Of a stretch of DNA of 8,110 bases, positions 1 through 6,763 are shown piece by piece; positions within the stretch are counted from its first letter, which is position 1, and each line of letters opens with the position of its first letter. The DNA lies in contig CBFHQM010000045.1 of assembly GCA_965657965.1 (NCBI GenBank), positions 1 to 8,110 of the forward strand, read 5' to 3'. The notes below the pieces were generated by a model. It was not told the DNA's origin, ran no database searches, and saw only the letters and a program-made list of their open reading frames with translations. Position numbers and translations under genes: made by a program. The stretch comes from UBA8752 sp965657965 (GTDB taxonomy: Bacteria; Bacteroidota; Bacteroidia; Flavobacteriales_D; Sanyastnellaceae).

Positions 1-216
1 AGCGAGGCACTGAACATTTTAAGAGACTGCCAATGTGGGTCATTCAGCGTTGGTTTCGCTGAAAACCTCGATATCCAAAGTCAATTAGAAGATGCCTTGA
101 AGGGATTCTGGAACTGTACTGAATGGAATCCGATCACGGATGCATTACAGCCTCATTCCGCGAACAATGCGGCGGCAACTTTATCTGCGGCCATGCATCA
201 TTGCCTAACCGCATGA
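1..216 (+). CDS. C-terminal fragment of an upstream protein, probably a glycosyltransferase (5' end outside window)
   Basis: The first forward frame is open from the window edge to a TGA at 214-216, giving 71 residues that end in HHCLTA. The fragment starts SEALNILRDCQCG, then has a stretch resembling the 'ALxxAL' helix (SQLEDALKGFW), and ends in an alanine-rich helix. This layout resembles the end of GT4-type glycosyltransferases, where a short nucleotide-sugar-proximal strand is followed by C-terminal helices. No catalytic motif is within the window, so the family assignment is inference from pattern and neighbourhood. The stop codon overlaps the ATG of the next gene as ATGA (213-216), a classic arrangement for translational coupling, so this is very likely a member of the same polysaccharide operon. 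It could instead be another sugar-modifying enzyme. Confidence 0.6.
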   Translation, partial: SEALNILRDCQCGSFSVGFAENLDIQSQLEDALKGFWNCTEWNPITDALQPHSANNAAATLSAAMHHCLTA

Positions 217-1328
217 AACGCTTGGCCATCGTCACAACCCACCCGATTCAGTACAACGCTCCGTTGTTTCGATTGGTCGCACTCAATCCTGAGGTGGAAT
301 TGTTGGTGTTTTACACCCGAAACAGAGGCGCTGTTGAACACGACAAGGAGTTTGGGCAAGCGGTGGTGTGGGACATTCCTTTAACAGAGGGATACGCGCA
401 TCAAACAATCGACGCAACCAACCAAAAAGGGAAATCCGCATTGATTCAGTCGATTGAGTCGTGGCAACCCGACGCGCTTTTGGTGTACGGTTGGAATTTC
501 GCCGGACACTTTTCCGTGATGCGCCATTTTTATGGGGCAGTGCCAATTTGGTTCAGAGGCGACAGCCACCTTCTCGACCCTCTGCCCCAATGGAAACGAT
601 GGGTGCGCAAGGCTTGGCTCACATACGTTTATCGGCACGTCGACCATGTCTTTTCCGTAGGCAGCGCCAATGCTAATTACTATCGCTGGGCCGGACTTGA
701 GGAAGAGCAAATGACAATGGCACCCCACGCCATCGAGAACATACGATTCAATCAAAAGTCCACTCCTGTCGAACGTGCGCTATGGAAATCAAACCTTGGA
801 ATTGAAGACGAGCGACCCATTGTCCTTTTTGCAGGCAAGCTCACCCCCAAAAAAGGACCACTTCACCTTCTCAACGCCTGGAAAAAAATCCAGCAAGAAA
901 CGCACCTGTTGTTTGTTGGCAGTGGTGAATTAGAGGGTGTTCTTCGGGAAGAAGCGAAAACCACACCAAACGTTCATTTTGCTGGCTTTCTGAATCAATC
1001 GCAAATGCCACTGGCGTACCGCTTTGCCGACGTCTTCTGTATGCCTTCGAAAGGACCCCGCGAGACGTGGGGTCTCGCGATCAACGAAGCCCTCGCATCT
1101 GGAACGCCTTGCGTTGTGAGTGACCGTGCTGGCTGCGCTGTCGACTTGGCCAATTCACCGTGGGTAACCGCGTGCTGTCCTTCGGACACATCGAGTTGGA
1201 CACGCGAACTTGAAAAGCAACTCCAAATTGCGACGCGCGATGAAACTTGGCGCAATGAATTTCTAGAACGACATTCAATTGGGTCATTTGCAGACCACAT
1301 TCTCGATAGACTCCTACGGAATGCTTGA
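213..1328 (+). CDS. GT4-type (group 1) glycosyltransferase
   Basis: A complete 371-residue protein, normal length for a retaining GT-B fold glycosyltransferase, likely cytoplasmic and acting at the inner membrane face on a lipid-linked acceptor. The N-terminus MKRLAIVTTHPIQYNAPLF is the first Rossmann strand and acceptor-side loop of this family. The C-terminal nucleotide-sugar domain begins near residue 203 with IVLFAGKLTPKKG (A207 to G215), followed by LLFVGSGE and NVHFAGF strands. The signature E-x7-E is present as E284 and E292 (ETWGLAINE), followed by ALASGTPCVVSD. No transmembrane segment is seen. I chose ATG 213 because homology begins there and it forms an ATGA overlap with the previous stop. 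An earlier in-frame ATG at 123 would add 30 residues unlike the family and overlap the upstream gene by 94 bases. The 3' end overlaps the polymerase gene by 8 bases. Sugar and acceptor specificity cannot be read from the sequence. Confidence 0.93.
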   Translation: MKRLAIVTTHPIQYNAPLFRLVALNPEVELLVFYTRNRGAVEHDKEFGQAVVWDIPLTEGYAHQTIDATNQKGKSALIQSIESWQPDALLVYGWNFAGHFSVMRHFYGAVPIWFRGDSHLLDPLPQWKRWVRKAWLTYVYRHVDHVFSVGSANANYYRWAGLEEEQMTMAPHAIENIRFNQKSTPVERALWKSNLGIEDERPIVLFAGKLTPKKGPLHLLNAWKKIQQETHLLFVGSGELEGVLREEAKTTPNVHFAGFLNQSQMPLAYRFADVFCMPSKGPRETWGLAINEALASGTPCVVSDRAGCAVDLANSPWVTACCPSDTSSWTRELEKQLQIATRDETWRNEFLERHSIGSFADHILDRLLRNA

Positions 1329-2748
1329 GCCAACGAGGTCGCCCTTGATCCCGGCAATGGCATTGGCCATTGGCATCTATGGCCTTGGCACGCCCAACCC
1401 TGTTGAGACGGCATGGACTGCCTTAATGTTTTCCCTCCTCACACGCTGGTTTTGGTGGAAAAATCAGCCGGGCATTGTCCTGTACATGCTGGCCTTCCCT
1501 TTTGTCGAAATCCACACTACCGTTTTCGAGGCCAACAAATACGGGCTCAGTCTCAATGCCCTGTTTGAAGAAACTGGAAAGGCTACGTTTTGGTACTCCT
1601 CCATTGGGCTGCTCTTCGTTTCCCTCGCTTTCAAAGCAGGCATCCAACGGGTCAAACTCCCCACCCACGAAAATTTAAGAGAGGCTACCCACAAAATCTC
1701 CCAACTCAAACTTCTGGTTGTCTATGGCGGATCGGTCTTCTTGACCATCCTCCTCGACCGGCTCATTCCTTGGGGCAGTGGACTTCACCAATTGGAAACG
1801 TACGCTCAGGGAATCAGCACTGCCCTGCTCGTGAGTCTGGGCATTCATTATTGGATCACGAAAAAGCGCCCCCTTCTCATTCTCGCGCTCTTCCTCGCTG
1901 TCCTTATCACCAGCTTCTACAGCTATTTCTCAGGTTGGAGACTGCCCTTCACTTTGTTCATTGTCACCGCCATGAGCAGCGTCAGCCGTGTCAACGGGAG
2001 ATCTCTGCTCAGAATCGCTCCGATTCTCATCCCGATGCTTGCCCTGGTCCTGCTCTGGCAAACCATCAAAGGCGAATACCGAGAATTCTTGTCGCAGGGC
2101 CAGCGCACGCAAGCCGTCCTCGTGGACCGCACAACAGCGCTCAACAAGTTTCAAGAACTGTCCATTCAAGCCCTCACCAAATCTGAGCTTCTGGACGAGG
2201 ATGTTGTGGCCCAGACTTACCGCAGGGCCGGATACCTCGAATATTTTAGTGCTGCCGTCAAGAAAGTACCCAGCGAGATTCCCCACGAGAATGGAAGCTT
2301 GCTTGCAGAAAGCCTTTCCTACTCCCTTGTTCCCCGAATTCTCAATCCAGACAAGGGGTTCAAGAATGACAGAGCCAAAGTGGAGCGCTACACCGACCAT
2401 TACTTTGGGGCGAATAGTTTCTCCTCCTTTAGTCTGGGTCACTATTGCGAAGCGTACATCGACTGGGGCCCCATCGGCATGATGATTCACCTGTTCGTCT
2501 ACGGACTCATTGGTGCCGGGCTTGTAATCCTAACCCTCAAAAGGTCAAGCACAATCAACCCCGTCATCGCGGCCGGCATCCTCTGGGTTGTTTTGTCTCC
2601 ATGGGGAACATTCCAGCAGGACATGGTCACTGTAAGCGGACAAGTTTTCTGGGGAACCCTCTGTCATTTGTTTCTCTTCACTTGGTTCTACAGGTTCATC
2701 CACCGATACGTTCAAGTGCCCGAGGCGAACACGCCTAGACAACACTGA
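1321..2748 (+). CDS. Wzy-like O-antigen / oligosaccharide repeat unit polymerase
   Basis: A 475-residue polytopic inner-membrane protein. Roughly ten hydrophobic segments can be picked out by eye, in two blocks: residues about 10-240 and about 385-465. Between them lies a large hydrophilic loop of about 130 residues, the expected periplasmic loop of Wzy-type polymerases. This loop holds family-like features: RRAGYLEYF (R301, R302), HENG (N324, G325), VPRILNPDK (P338, R339, P343, K345), and the closing EAYIDWGPIG (E377, D381, G383). Known members often show a similar NG...PR...P.K...E.Y...G succession, and the arginines are thought to contact the glycan. The predicted role is joining lipid-linked repeat units after flipping. 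I chose ATG 1321 because it overlaps the preceding gene by only 8 bases and directly precedes the first membrane helix. ATG 1279 would add 14 residues inside the glycosyltransferase gene, and ATG 1357 would cut into the first helix. A polymerase-related ligase is a less likely alternative. Confidence 0.8.
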   Translation: MLEPTRSPLIPAMALAIGIYGLGTPNPVETAWTALMFSLLTRWFWWKNQPGIVLYMLAFPFVEIHTTVFEANKYGLSLNALFEETGKATFWYSSIGLLFVSLAFKAGIQRVKLPTHENLREATHKISQLKLLVVYGGSVFLTILLDRLIPWGSGLHQLETYAQGISTALLVSLGIHYWITKKRPLLILALFLAVLITSFYSYFSGWRLPFTLFIVTAMSSVSRVNGRSLLRIAPILIPMLALVLLWQTIKGEYREFLSQGQRTQAVLVDRTTALNKFQELSIQALTKSELLDEDVVAQTYRRAGYLEYFSAAVKKVPSEIPHENGSLLAESLSYSLVPRILNPDKGFKNDRAKVERYTDHYFGANSFSSFSLGHYCEAYIDWGPIGMMIHLFVYGLIGAGLVILTLKRSSTINPVIAAGILWVVLSPWGTFQQDMVTVSGQVFWGTLCHLFLFTWFYRFIHRYVQVPEANTPRQH

Positions 2749-2755
2749 ACCCATG

Positions 2756-2774
2756 GCTTTTGCGCCACAAAAGC
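2756..2774 (+). other. Perfect 7-bp hairpin just after the polymerase stop codon, possible transcript-end structure
   Basis: GCTTTTG (2756-2762) and CAAAAGC (2768-2774) are exact inverse complements around the 5-base loop CGCCA, starting 7 bases after the stop codon. The position suits a 3'-end structure of the polysaccharide transcript. It is not a canonical intrinsic terminator, because the stem is A/U rich and is followed by A residues rather than a T tract. Protection of the mRNA end, or chance, are alternatives. Confidence 0.35.
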
Positions 2775-2826
2775 AAAAATTCAGACCACTTTGACGCAAG
2801 GCATTTCAACCCAGCCAACGGGGTCT

Positions 2827-2843
2827 ATAAAATGGCGTTTTAT
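2827..2843. promoter_or_regulatory. AT-rich inverted repeat, possible operator or promoter element
   Basis: ATAAAA and TTTTAT flank a 5-base spacer (TGGCG), forming a perfect 6-bp dyad with the TATAAAAT string at 2826-2833. It lies about 125 bases upstream of the preferred receptor start, in the most AT-rich spot of an otherwise GC-rich gap. It could be a regulator site or part of a promoter. No regulator is encoded nearby, and a 6-bp AT dyad can arise by chance. Confidence 0.25.
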
Positions 2844-2968
2844 CCGCTCTCTGCACGTTAATCAACTGGAGGTCAATTGAGCAGACGAACACCCCTGCCC
2901 ATTTCACAAAATGCGTGAAGAAGGTGTGCTATATTGCCGACCAAGAAACCTGTGAGATTTCGCGATTC

Positions 2969-5900
2969 ATGACGCCACAGACCATCGCAGCAAACGCTGC
3001 ATCCGCCCCCCTTTCCGGCCGCAAAACTGCGGCCGGCGCCATCTCCCGTACCCTCGGAATGGCCGCACTGCTGCTTGCCGTGTTGTTTTCTTCGACTGAC
3101 TTGCTCGCTCAGGCGGGCTCGGGAACGTTGAAAGGAAAAGTCACCGACGTTGAATCCGGAGAGCCTTTGCCCTTCGTGAACGTGGTCCTTTTCCGGAACG
3201 GAAACCAAGTCACCGGTGGCAACACCGACTTTGATGGAGACTATACCATCAAGCCCATTAATCCAGGTACGTACGACGCGCTCTTCAGCTTTGTGGGATA
3301 CACGCCCAAGAAGGTGACCGGCGTAAAGGTGACCGCCAACAAGATTCAGTTCGTGAATGCCACGCTTGGGGCGGGGGTCATGATGGACGAAGCCGAAGTC
3401 ATTGAGTACACTGTTCCCTTGATCGACCGAGATGGCGGCGCATCCGGAGGTACGGTAACACGTGAAGACATTGAGAAGCTTCCTGGACGTGATGCACTGG
3501 CCGTGGCGACCACGGTTGCCGGTGTAGGAACTTCCGGTACAGGTGGCGGCGTCTCCATTCGTGGTGCGCGTACCAGTTCCACATGGTACTACATCGACGG
3601 CGTCAAGGTCCGTGGATCCAGCGCCCTGCCAAAGAGTGCGATTGAAGAAGTCAGCGTGATCACCGGTGGAATCCCCGCCAACATTGGTGACGTCACCGGT
3701 GGTGTCATCAGCATTTCCTTGAGAAACTCCAGTTCCAAGTGGTTTGGAGGTGCGGAGGTCATCAGCTCAGGCCTTCCCATTGGAGACGAACAAAGTGTTG
3801 GGCTCGACAAATACGGGTACAACTTGGCCGAGGCGACCATCTCAGGTCCGATTGCTTTCGCCAAAAACGACGACGGAAGCCGTGGGCGACCCCTGCTCGG
3901 TCTCTTCCTCACCGGCAACTTCACTTCGAACTACGACGGACGTCCCACCTTCGGAGGGTTGAACCGGATGAAGGAGAGTACACGCGAACAACTCATTGCC
4001 GACCCCCTCCGTCGAAACATCGATTTCTCAACTGGCGACTTCAATGGCGCGTTGTACAACGCCGATTTCTTGACCACAGACGATTTTGAATCCGTTCCCA
4101 CGCGCTTGAATGCCGCCAACACCAGCGCTCAACTCGTAGCCAAGATTGACGTCAACACCTCCGAAACCGTGAGCCTCACATTTGGTGGAACTGGCCTCTT
4201 CAACCGCGGCCACAACTTCAGCTACGCCAACAGCTTGATGAACTGGGAAAACAACTCCCTGTCCACCAACTTGAACTGGAGGGCATACGCCAAGTTCTCA
4301 CAACGCTTCCAAGCCGAAGAAGGCGAAGATCAAGGCGGTCTGCGCAACGTGTACTACCAGGTCATGGTCGACTTCACCCAAAACACGGGACGCACCGAAG
4401 ACGACACCCATGGCGACGACTTGATGAAGTACGGTCACCTTGGCCGCTTCAATGTGTATCAGCAAAACAGCTACCAGTACGACGCCGGAGCAGACGTTTT
4501 CCGCCACGTCGGCTGGGAAGACACCGCCGTTTATTTCAATCCTTCCCTGTTCAATCCAGAGCTGGCCGCTGTCACCCAACAGTACTTCAACCTGTTCCCT
4601 CGAACCGAGTACACTTCTTTCTTTGATGGGCCGTACGACAACCTCCTGACCGTTCAGAACAACGCCCTCCTCAACGGCCAAGGCGCACCTGACACCTATG
4701 GACTGTGGAACTACTACGGAAGCCAGAGCAATGGATTCAGCAAGTTTGACCAACGTCAATTCCGTGTTTCTGCCTCCGGTTCTGCCGACATCGGCGACCA
4801 CGCACTGCAACTTGGGTTTGAGTACGAGCAACGACGAGACGCTTTCTATAGTGTCGCCCCTGTTGGCCTCTGGACCTTGGCGCGACTCACCACCAACAGT
4901 CACATCAAGGAAATCGACACCTCGGACTCCACCATCACCAACGTGGGCACCAACTATTACGTGACCTACGACCGTTTGATCGGTGACAACCAATTTGAGT
5001 TTGACCGCAACCTCCGCGAGAGCTTGGGATTGAACCCCGATGGCAACGACTACATCAACGTCGACAATCTCGACCCCAACCAGGTGACAATCGACATGTT
5101 TGGCGCAGACGACCTCCTCAACCAGGGCTCGAACTACGTCACTTATGGCGGATTTGATCACCACGGCAATACCCTCACCGGTCGCCCTTCCATTGAAGAC
5201 TTCTTTAACGAGACCAATGACGCGGGCTTCCGTACTCGCCCGATTGGCGCCTACGAGCCCATCTACATCGCAGGGTTTGTCATGGACAAGTTCACGTTCG
5301 ACGACATCATTTTTAATGTCGGTTTGCGTGTGGACCGCTTCGATGCCAACCAGCCTGTGCCCAAAGATCCGTACATCATTGGAGACGCTTACCGCGTGGA
5401 AGACGTGACCACGTCTTTGCTCGGTGATCTCGACCCCAACTACGTGGTGCCCGAGAACATTGGAAACGATTACGCCGTCTACGTGGATGCCTACGACAAC
5501 CCCACAACCGTAGTCGGTTTCCGCGACGGTGACACTTGGTTCAACGCTGCTGGTACGGAGGTGCAAGACCCCGACGTATTGGCCGTTAACGAGGTCTACC
5601 CTGCCCCATGGCTCCAAGGCGACCAAGATGCGCCGCTTACTTCAAGCGCCTTCCGCGACTACGAGCCGCAGGTCAATCTGATGCCAAGGGTGTCCTTCTC
5701 GTTCAACATTTCGGACGAGGCGGTCTTCTTCGCCCACTACGACATCTTGACTCAGCGTCCGACCTCCAACGTTCGCTTTAGCCCCATTGACTATCTCTTT
5801 ATCCGCAACCGTGACGAGCTGATTGCCAATCCAAACTTGCGCCCTGAGAAGACCGTGGACTACTCTATCGGGTTCCAACAGGTACTCTCCAAAACGTCCA

Positions 5901-6724
5901 GCCTCAAGTTGGAAGCCTTCTATAAGGAGTTGCGCGACATGATTCAGGTCCGGAACTTCACCGGCGCCTTCCCTCGTCCCTACCGCGCCTTTGGAAACCT
6001 CGACTTTGGAACTGTAAAAGGACTCACGGTGAGCTATGATCTCCGCCGCACGGGCAATGTCCGGATGAACGCCAACTACACTTTGCAATTTGCCGACGGA
6101 ACAGGTTCTACCACATCCACTGCCTTGGCCTTGATCAATGCAGGTTTGCCCAACCTCCGAAGCATCAACCCACTCAACTACGACCAGCGTCACCGCATCG
6201 TATTCAACGTAGACTACCGCTATGGTTCAGGGACCGAGTACAACGGGCCCGTCATTGGAAAGTCTCAAATCTTCGCCAACACCGGCTTCAATTTGATCAC
6301 CAACCTAGGTTCAGGAACGCCTTACACCTCACAGGTATTCCCGACACCCATTACCGGAGAGATCAGCCCCTCTACCGAAGGCAGCCTGAACGGAAGCCGA
6401 CTCCCGTGGCAGGTGACCATGAATGCCAACATCGACAAGAGCTTCGAACTCACCTTTGGAGAAGGCGAAGACAGCAAAAAGGCGTTCCTCAATGTCTACC
6501 TGTGGATTTCCAACGTGCTCAACACACAAAACATCACTGGCGTTTACCGCTTCACCGGAACTCCGGATGACGATGGTTACCTCGCCGCAGCGCAGTACCA
6601 ACCACAAATCGAGACCAAAAATGATCCCGATGCGTACCGCAACTATTACAGCATGTACGTGAACAACCCCTTCAATTTGGGTGTCCCACGTACCATCCGC
6701 CTTGGTGTCAAACTTGACTTCTAA
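2969..6724 (+). CDS. TonB-dependent outer-membrane receptor with N-terminal carboxypeptidase-regulatory-like domain
   Basis: A 1251-residue outer-membrane beta-barrel transporter powered by TonB-ExbBD, substrate unknown. Domains in order are: a signal peptide with hydrophobic core MAALLLAVLF (from residue 31) and likely cleavage after AQ at residue 48; a carboxypeptidase-regulatory-like beta domain at about 53-133 (GTLKGKVTD, the FDGDYTI turn, FVGY); a plug domain at about 150-260 (GGTVTREDIEKLPGRD, GGVSIRGAR, YYIDGVKV, IPANIGDVTGGVISI); and then a large barrel ending in the typical aromatic terminus RLGVKLDF. The barrel loops are rich in Asp, Asn, Gly and Tyr. LRPEKTVDYSIGF, characteristic of the last third of such barrels, is present near nucleotides 5839-5877. 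ATG 2969 is preferred because it gives the hydrophobic core a basic n-region (R18, K19, R27). The frame is also open upstream (GTG 2915), and ATG 3059 would start at the hydrophobic core with no positive charge. No SusD-like partner follows. Confidence 0.94.
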   Translation: MTPQTIAANAASAPLSGRKTAAGAISRTLGMAALLLAVLFSSTDLLAQAGSGTLKGKVTDVESGEPLPFVNVVLFRNGNQVTGGNTDFDGDYTIKPINPGTYDALFSFVGYTPKKVTGVKVTANKIQFVNATLGAGVMMDEAEVIEYTVPLIDRDGGASGGTVTREDIEKLPGRDALAVATTVAGVGTSGTGGGVSIRGARTSSTWYYIDGVKVRGSSALPKSAIEEVSVITGGIPANIGDVTGGVISISLRNSSSKWFGGAEVISSGLPIGDEQSVGLDKYGYNLAEATISGPIAFAKNDDGSRGRPLLGLFLTGNFTSNYDGRPTFGGLNRMKESTREQLIADPLRRNIDFSTGDFNGALYNADFLTTDDFESVPTRLNAANTSAQLVAKIDVNTSETVSLTFGGTGLFNRGHNFSYANSLMNWENNSLSTNLNWRAYAKFSQRFQAEEGEDQGGLRNVYYQVMVDFTQNTGRTEDDTHGDDLMKYGHLGRFNVYQQNSYQYDAGADVFRHVGWEDTAVYFNPSLFNPELAAVTQQYFNLFPRTEYTSFFDGPYDNLLTVQNNALLNGQGAPDTYGLWNYYGSQSNGFSKFDQRQFRVSASGSADIGDHALQLGFEYEQRRDAFYSVAPVGLWTLARLTTNSHIKEIDTSDSTITNVGTNYYVTYDRLIGDNQFEFDRNLRESLGLNPDGNDYINVDNLDPNQVTIDMFGADDLLNQGSNYVTYGGFDHHGNTLTGRPSIEDFFNETNDAGFRTRPIGAYEPIYIAGFVMDKFTFDDIIFNVGLRVDRFDANQPVPKDPYIIGDAYRVEDVTTSLLGDLDPNYVVPENIGNDYAVYVDAYDNPTTVVGFRDGDTWFNAAGTEVQDPDVLAVNEVYPAPWLQGDQDAPLTSSAFRDYEPQVNLMPRVSFSFNISDEAVFFAHYDILTQRPTSNVRFSPIDYLFIRNRDELIANPNLRPEKTVDYSIGFQQVLSKTSSLKLEAFYKELRDMIQVRNFTGAFPRPYRAFGNLDFGTVKGLTVSYDLRRTGNVRMNANYTLQFADGTGSTTSTALALINAGLPNLRSINPLNYDQRHRIVFNVDYRYGSGTEYNGPVIGKSQIFANTGFNLITNLGSGTPYTSQVFPTPITGEISPSTEGSLNGSRLPWQVTMNANIDKSFELTFGEGEDSKKAFLNVYLWISNVLNTQNITGVYRFTGTPDDDGYLAAAQYQPQIETKNDPDAYRNYYSMYVNNPFNLGVPRTIRLGVKLDF
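3015..3036 (+). other. Perfect GC-rich 9-bp hairpin within the receptor's signal-peptide coding region
   Basis: CCGGCCGCA (3015-3023) and TGCGGCCGG (3028-3036) pair perfectly around the 4-base loop AAAC. Eight of the nine pairs are G-C, so the RNA stem should be stable. It lies 46 bases into the preferred open reading frame and 22 bases before the alternative ATG at 3059. No T tract follows, so it is not an intrinsic terminator. It encodes part of the low-complexity SGRKTAAGA segment. It may affect translation, or may simply follow from GC-rich Gly/Ala/Arg codons. Confidence 0.6.
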
Positions 6725-6763
6725 GGGCAACCCGAAACGAGAACCTCGAGTTTGATTCATCAG

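Larger units (their letters stand above)
2749..2968. other. Intergenic region between the polysaccharide operon and the receptor operon
   Basis: A 220-base gap, the only sizeable one in the window. It holds a perfect hairpin at 2756-2774, an AT-rich inverted repeat at 2827-2843, and an isolated GGAGG at 2868-2872 that is not at a useful distance from any convincing start codon. A TTGACG resembling a -35 element lies at 2791-2796, but no -10-like sequence sits about 17 bases downstream. I found no clear Bacteroidota-type promoter (TTTG, about 20 bases, TAnnTTTG). The change of function and the gap suggest that a promoter for the receptor gene lies here. That is inference. Confidence 0.5.

Noticed and set aside
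123..212. 30-residue N-terminal extension of the glycosyltransferase from ATG 123
   Set aside because: It overlaps the upstream coding frame by 94 bases and has no resemblance to the family N-terminus. ATG 213 with the ATGA overlap is far more natural.
2791..2833. Sigma-70-like promoter from TTGACG (2791) to TATAAAAT (2826)
   Set aside because: The spacing between the two elements is 29 bases, too long for a functional pair, and Bacteroidota use a different consensus.
2911..2955. Possible 14-codon leader peptide (ATG 2911 to TGA 2955) before the receptor gene
   Set aside because: It has no clear ribosome-binding site, no codon run suggesting attenuation, and no terminator-antiterminator pair nearby. 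Short open frames like this are expected by chance.
4298..5626. Open frame of 442 codons on the - strand within the receptor gene
   Set aside because: It lies wholly opposite a convincingly conserved receptor gene. The translation is a low-complexity Val/Gly/Asp-rich string without domains, as expected from reversing GAC, AAC and GTC codons.
6738..6748. CGAG/CTCG 4-bp inverted repeat in the gap between receptor and secreted protein gene
   Set aside because: The stem is only four pairs with a 3-base loop and no T tract, too weak for a terminator. The short gap favours co-transcription.
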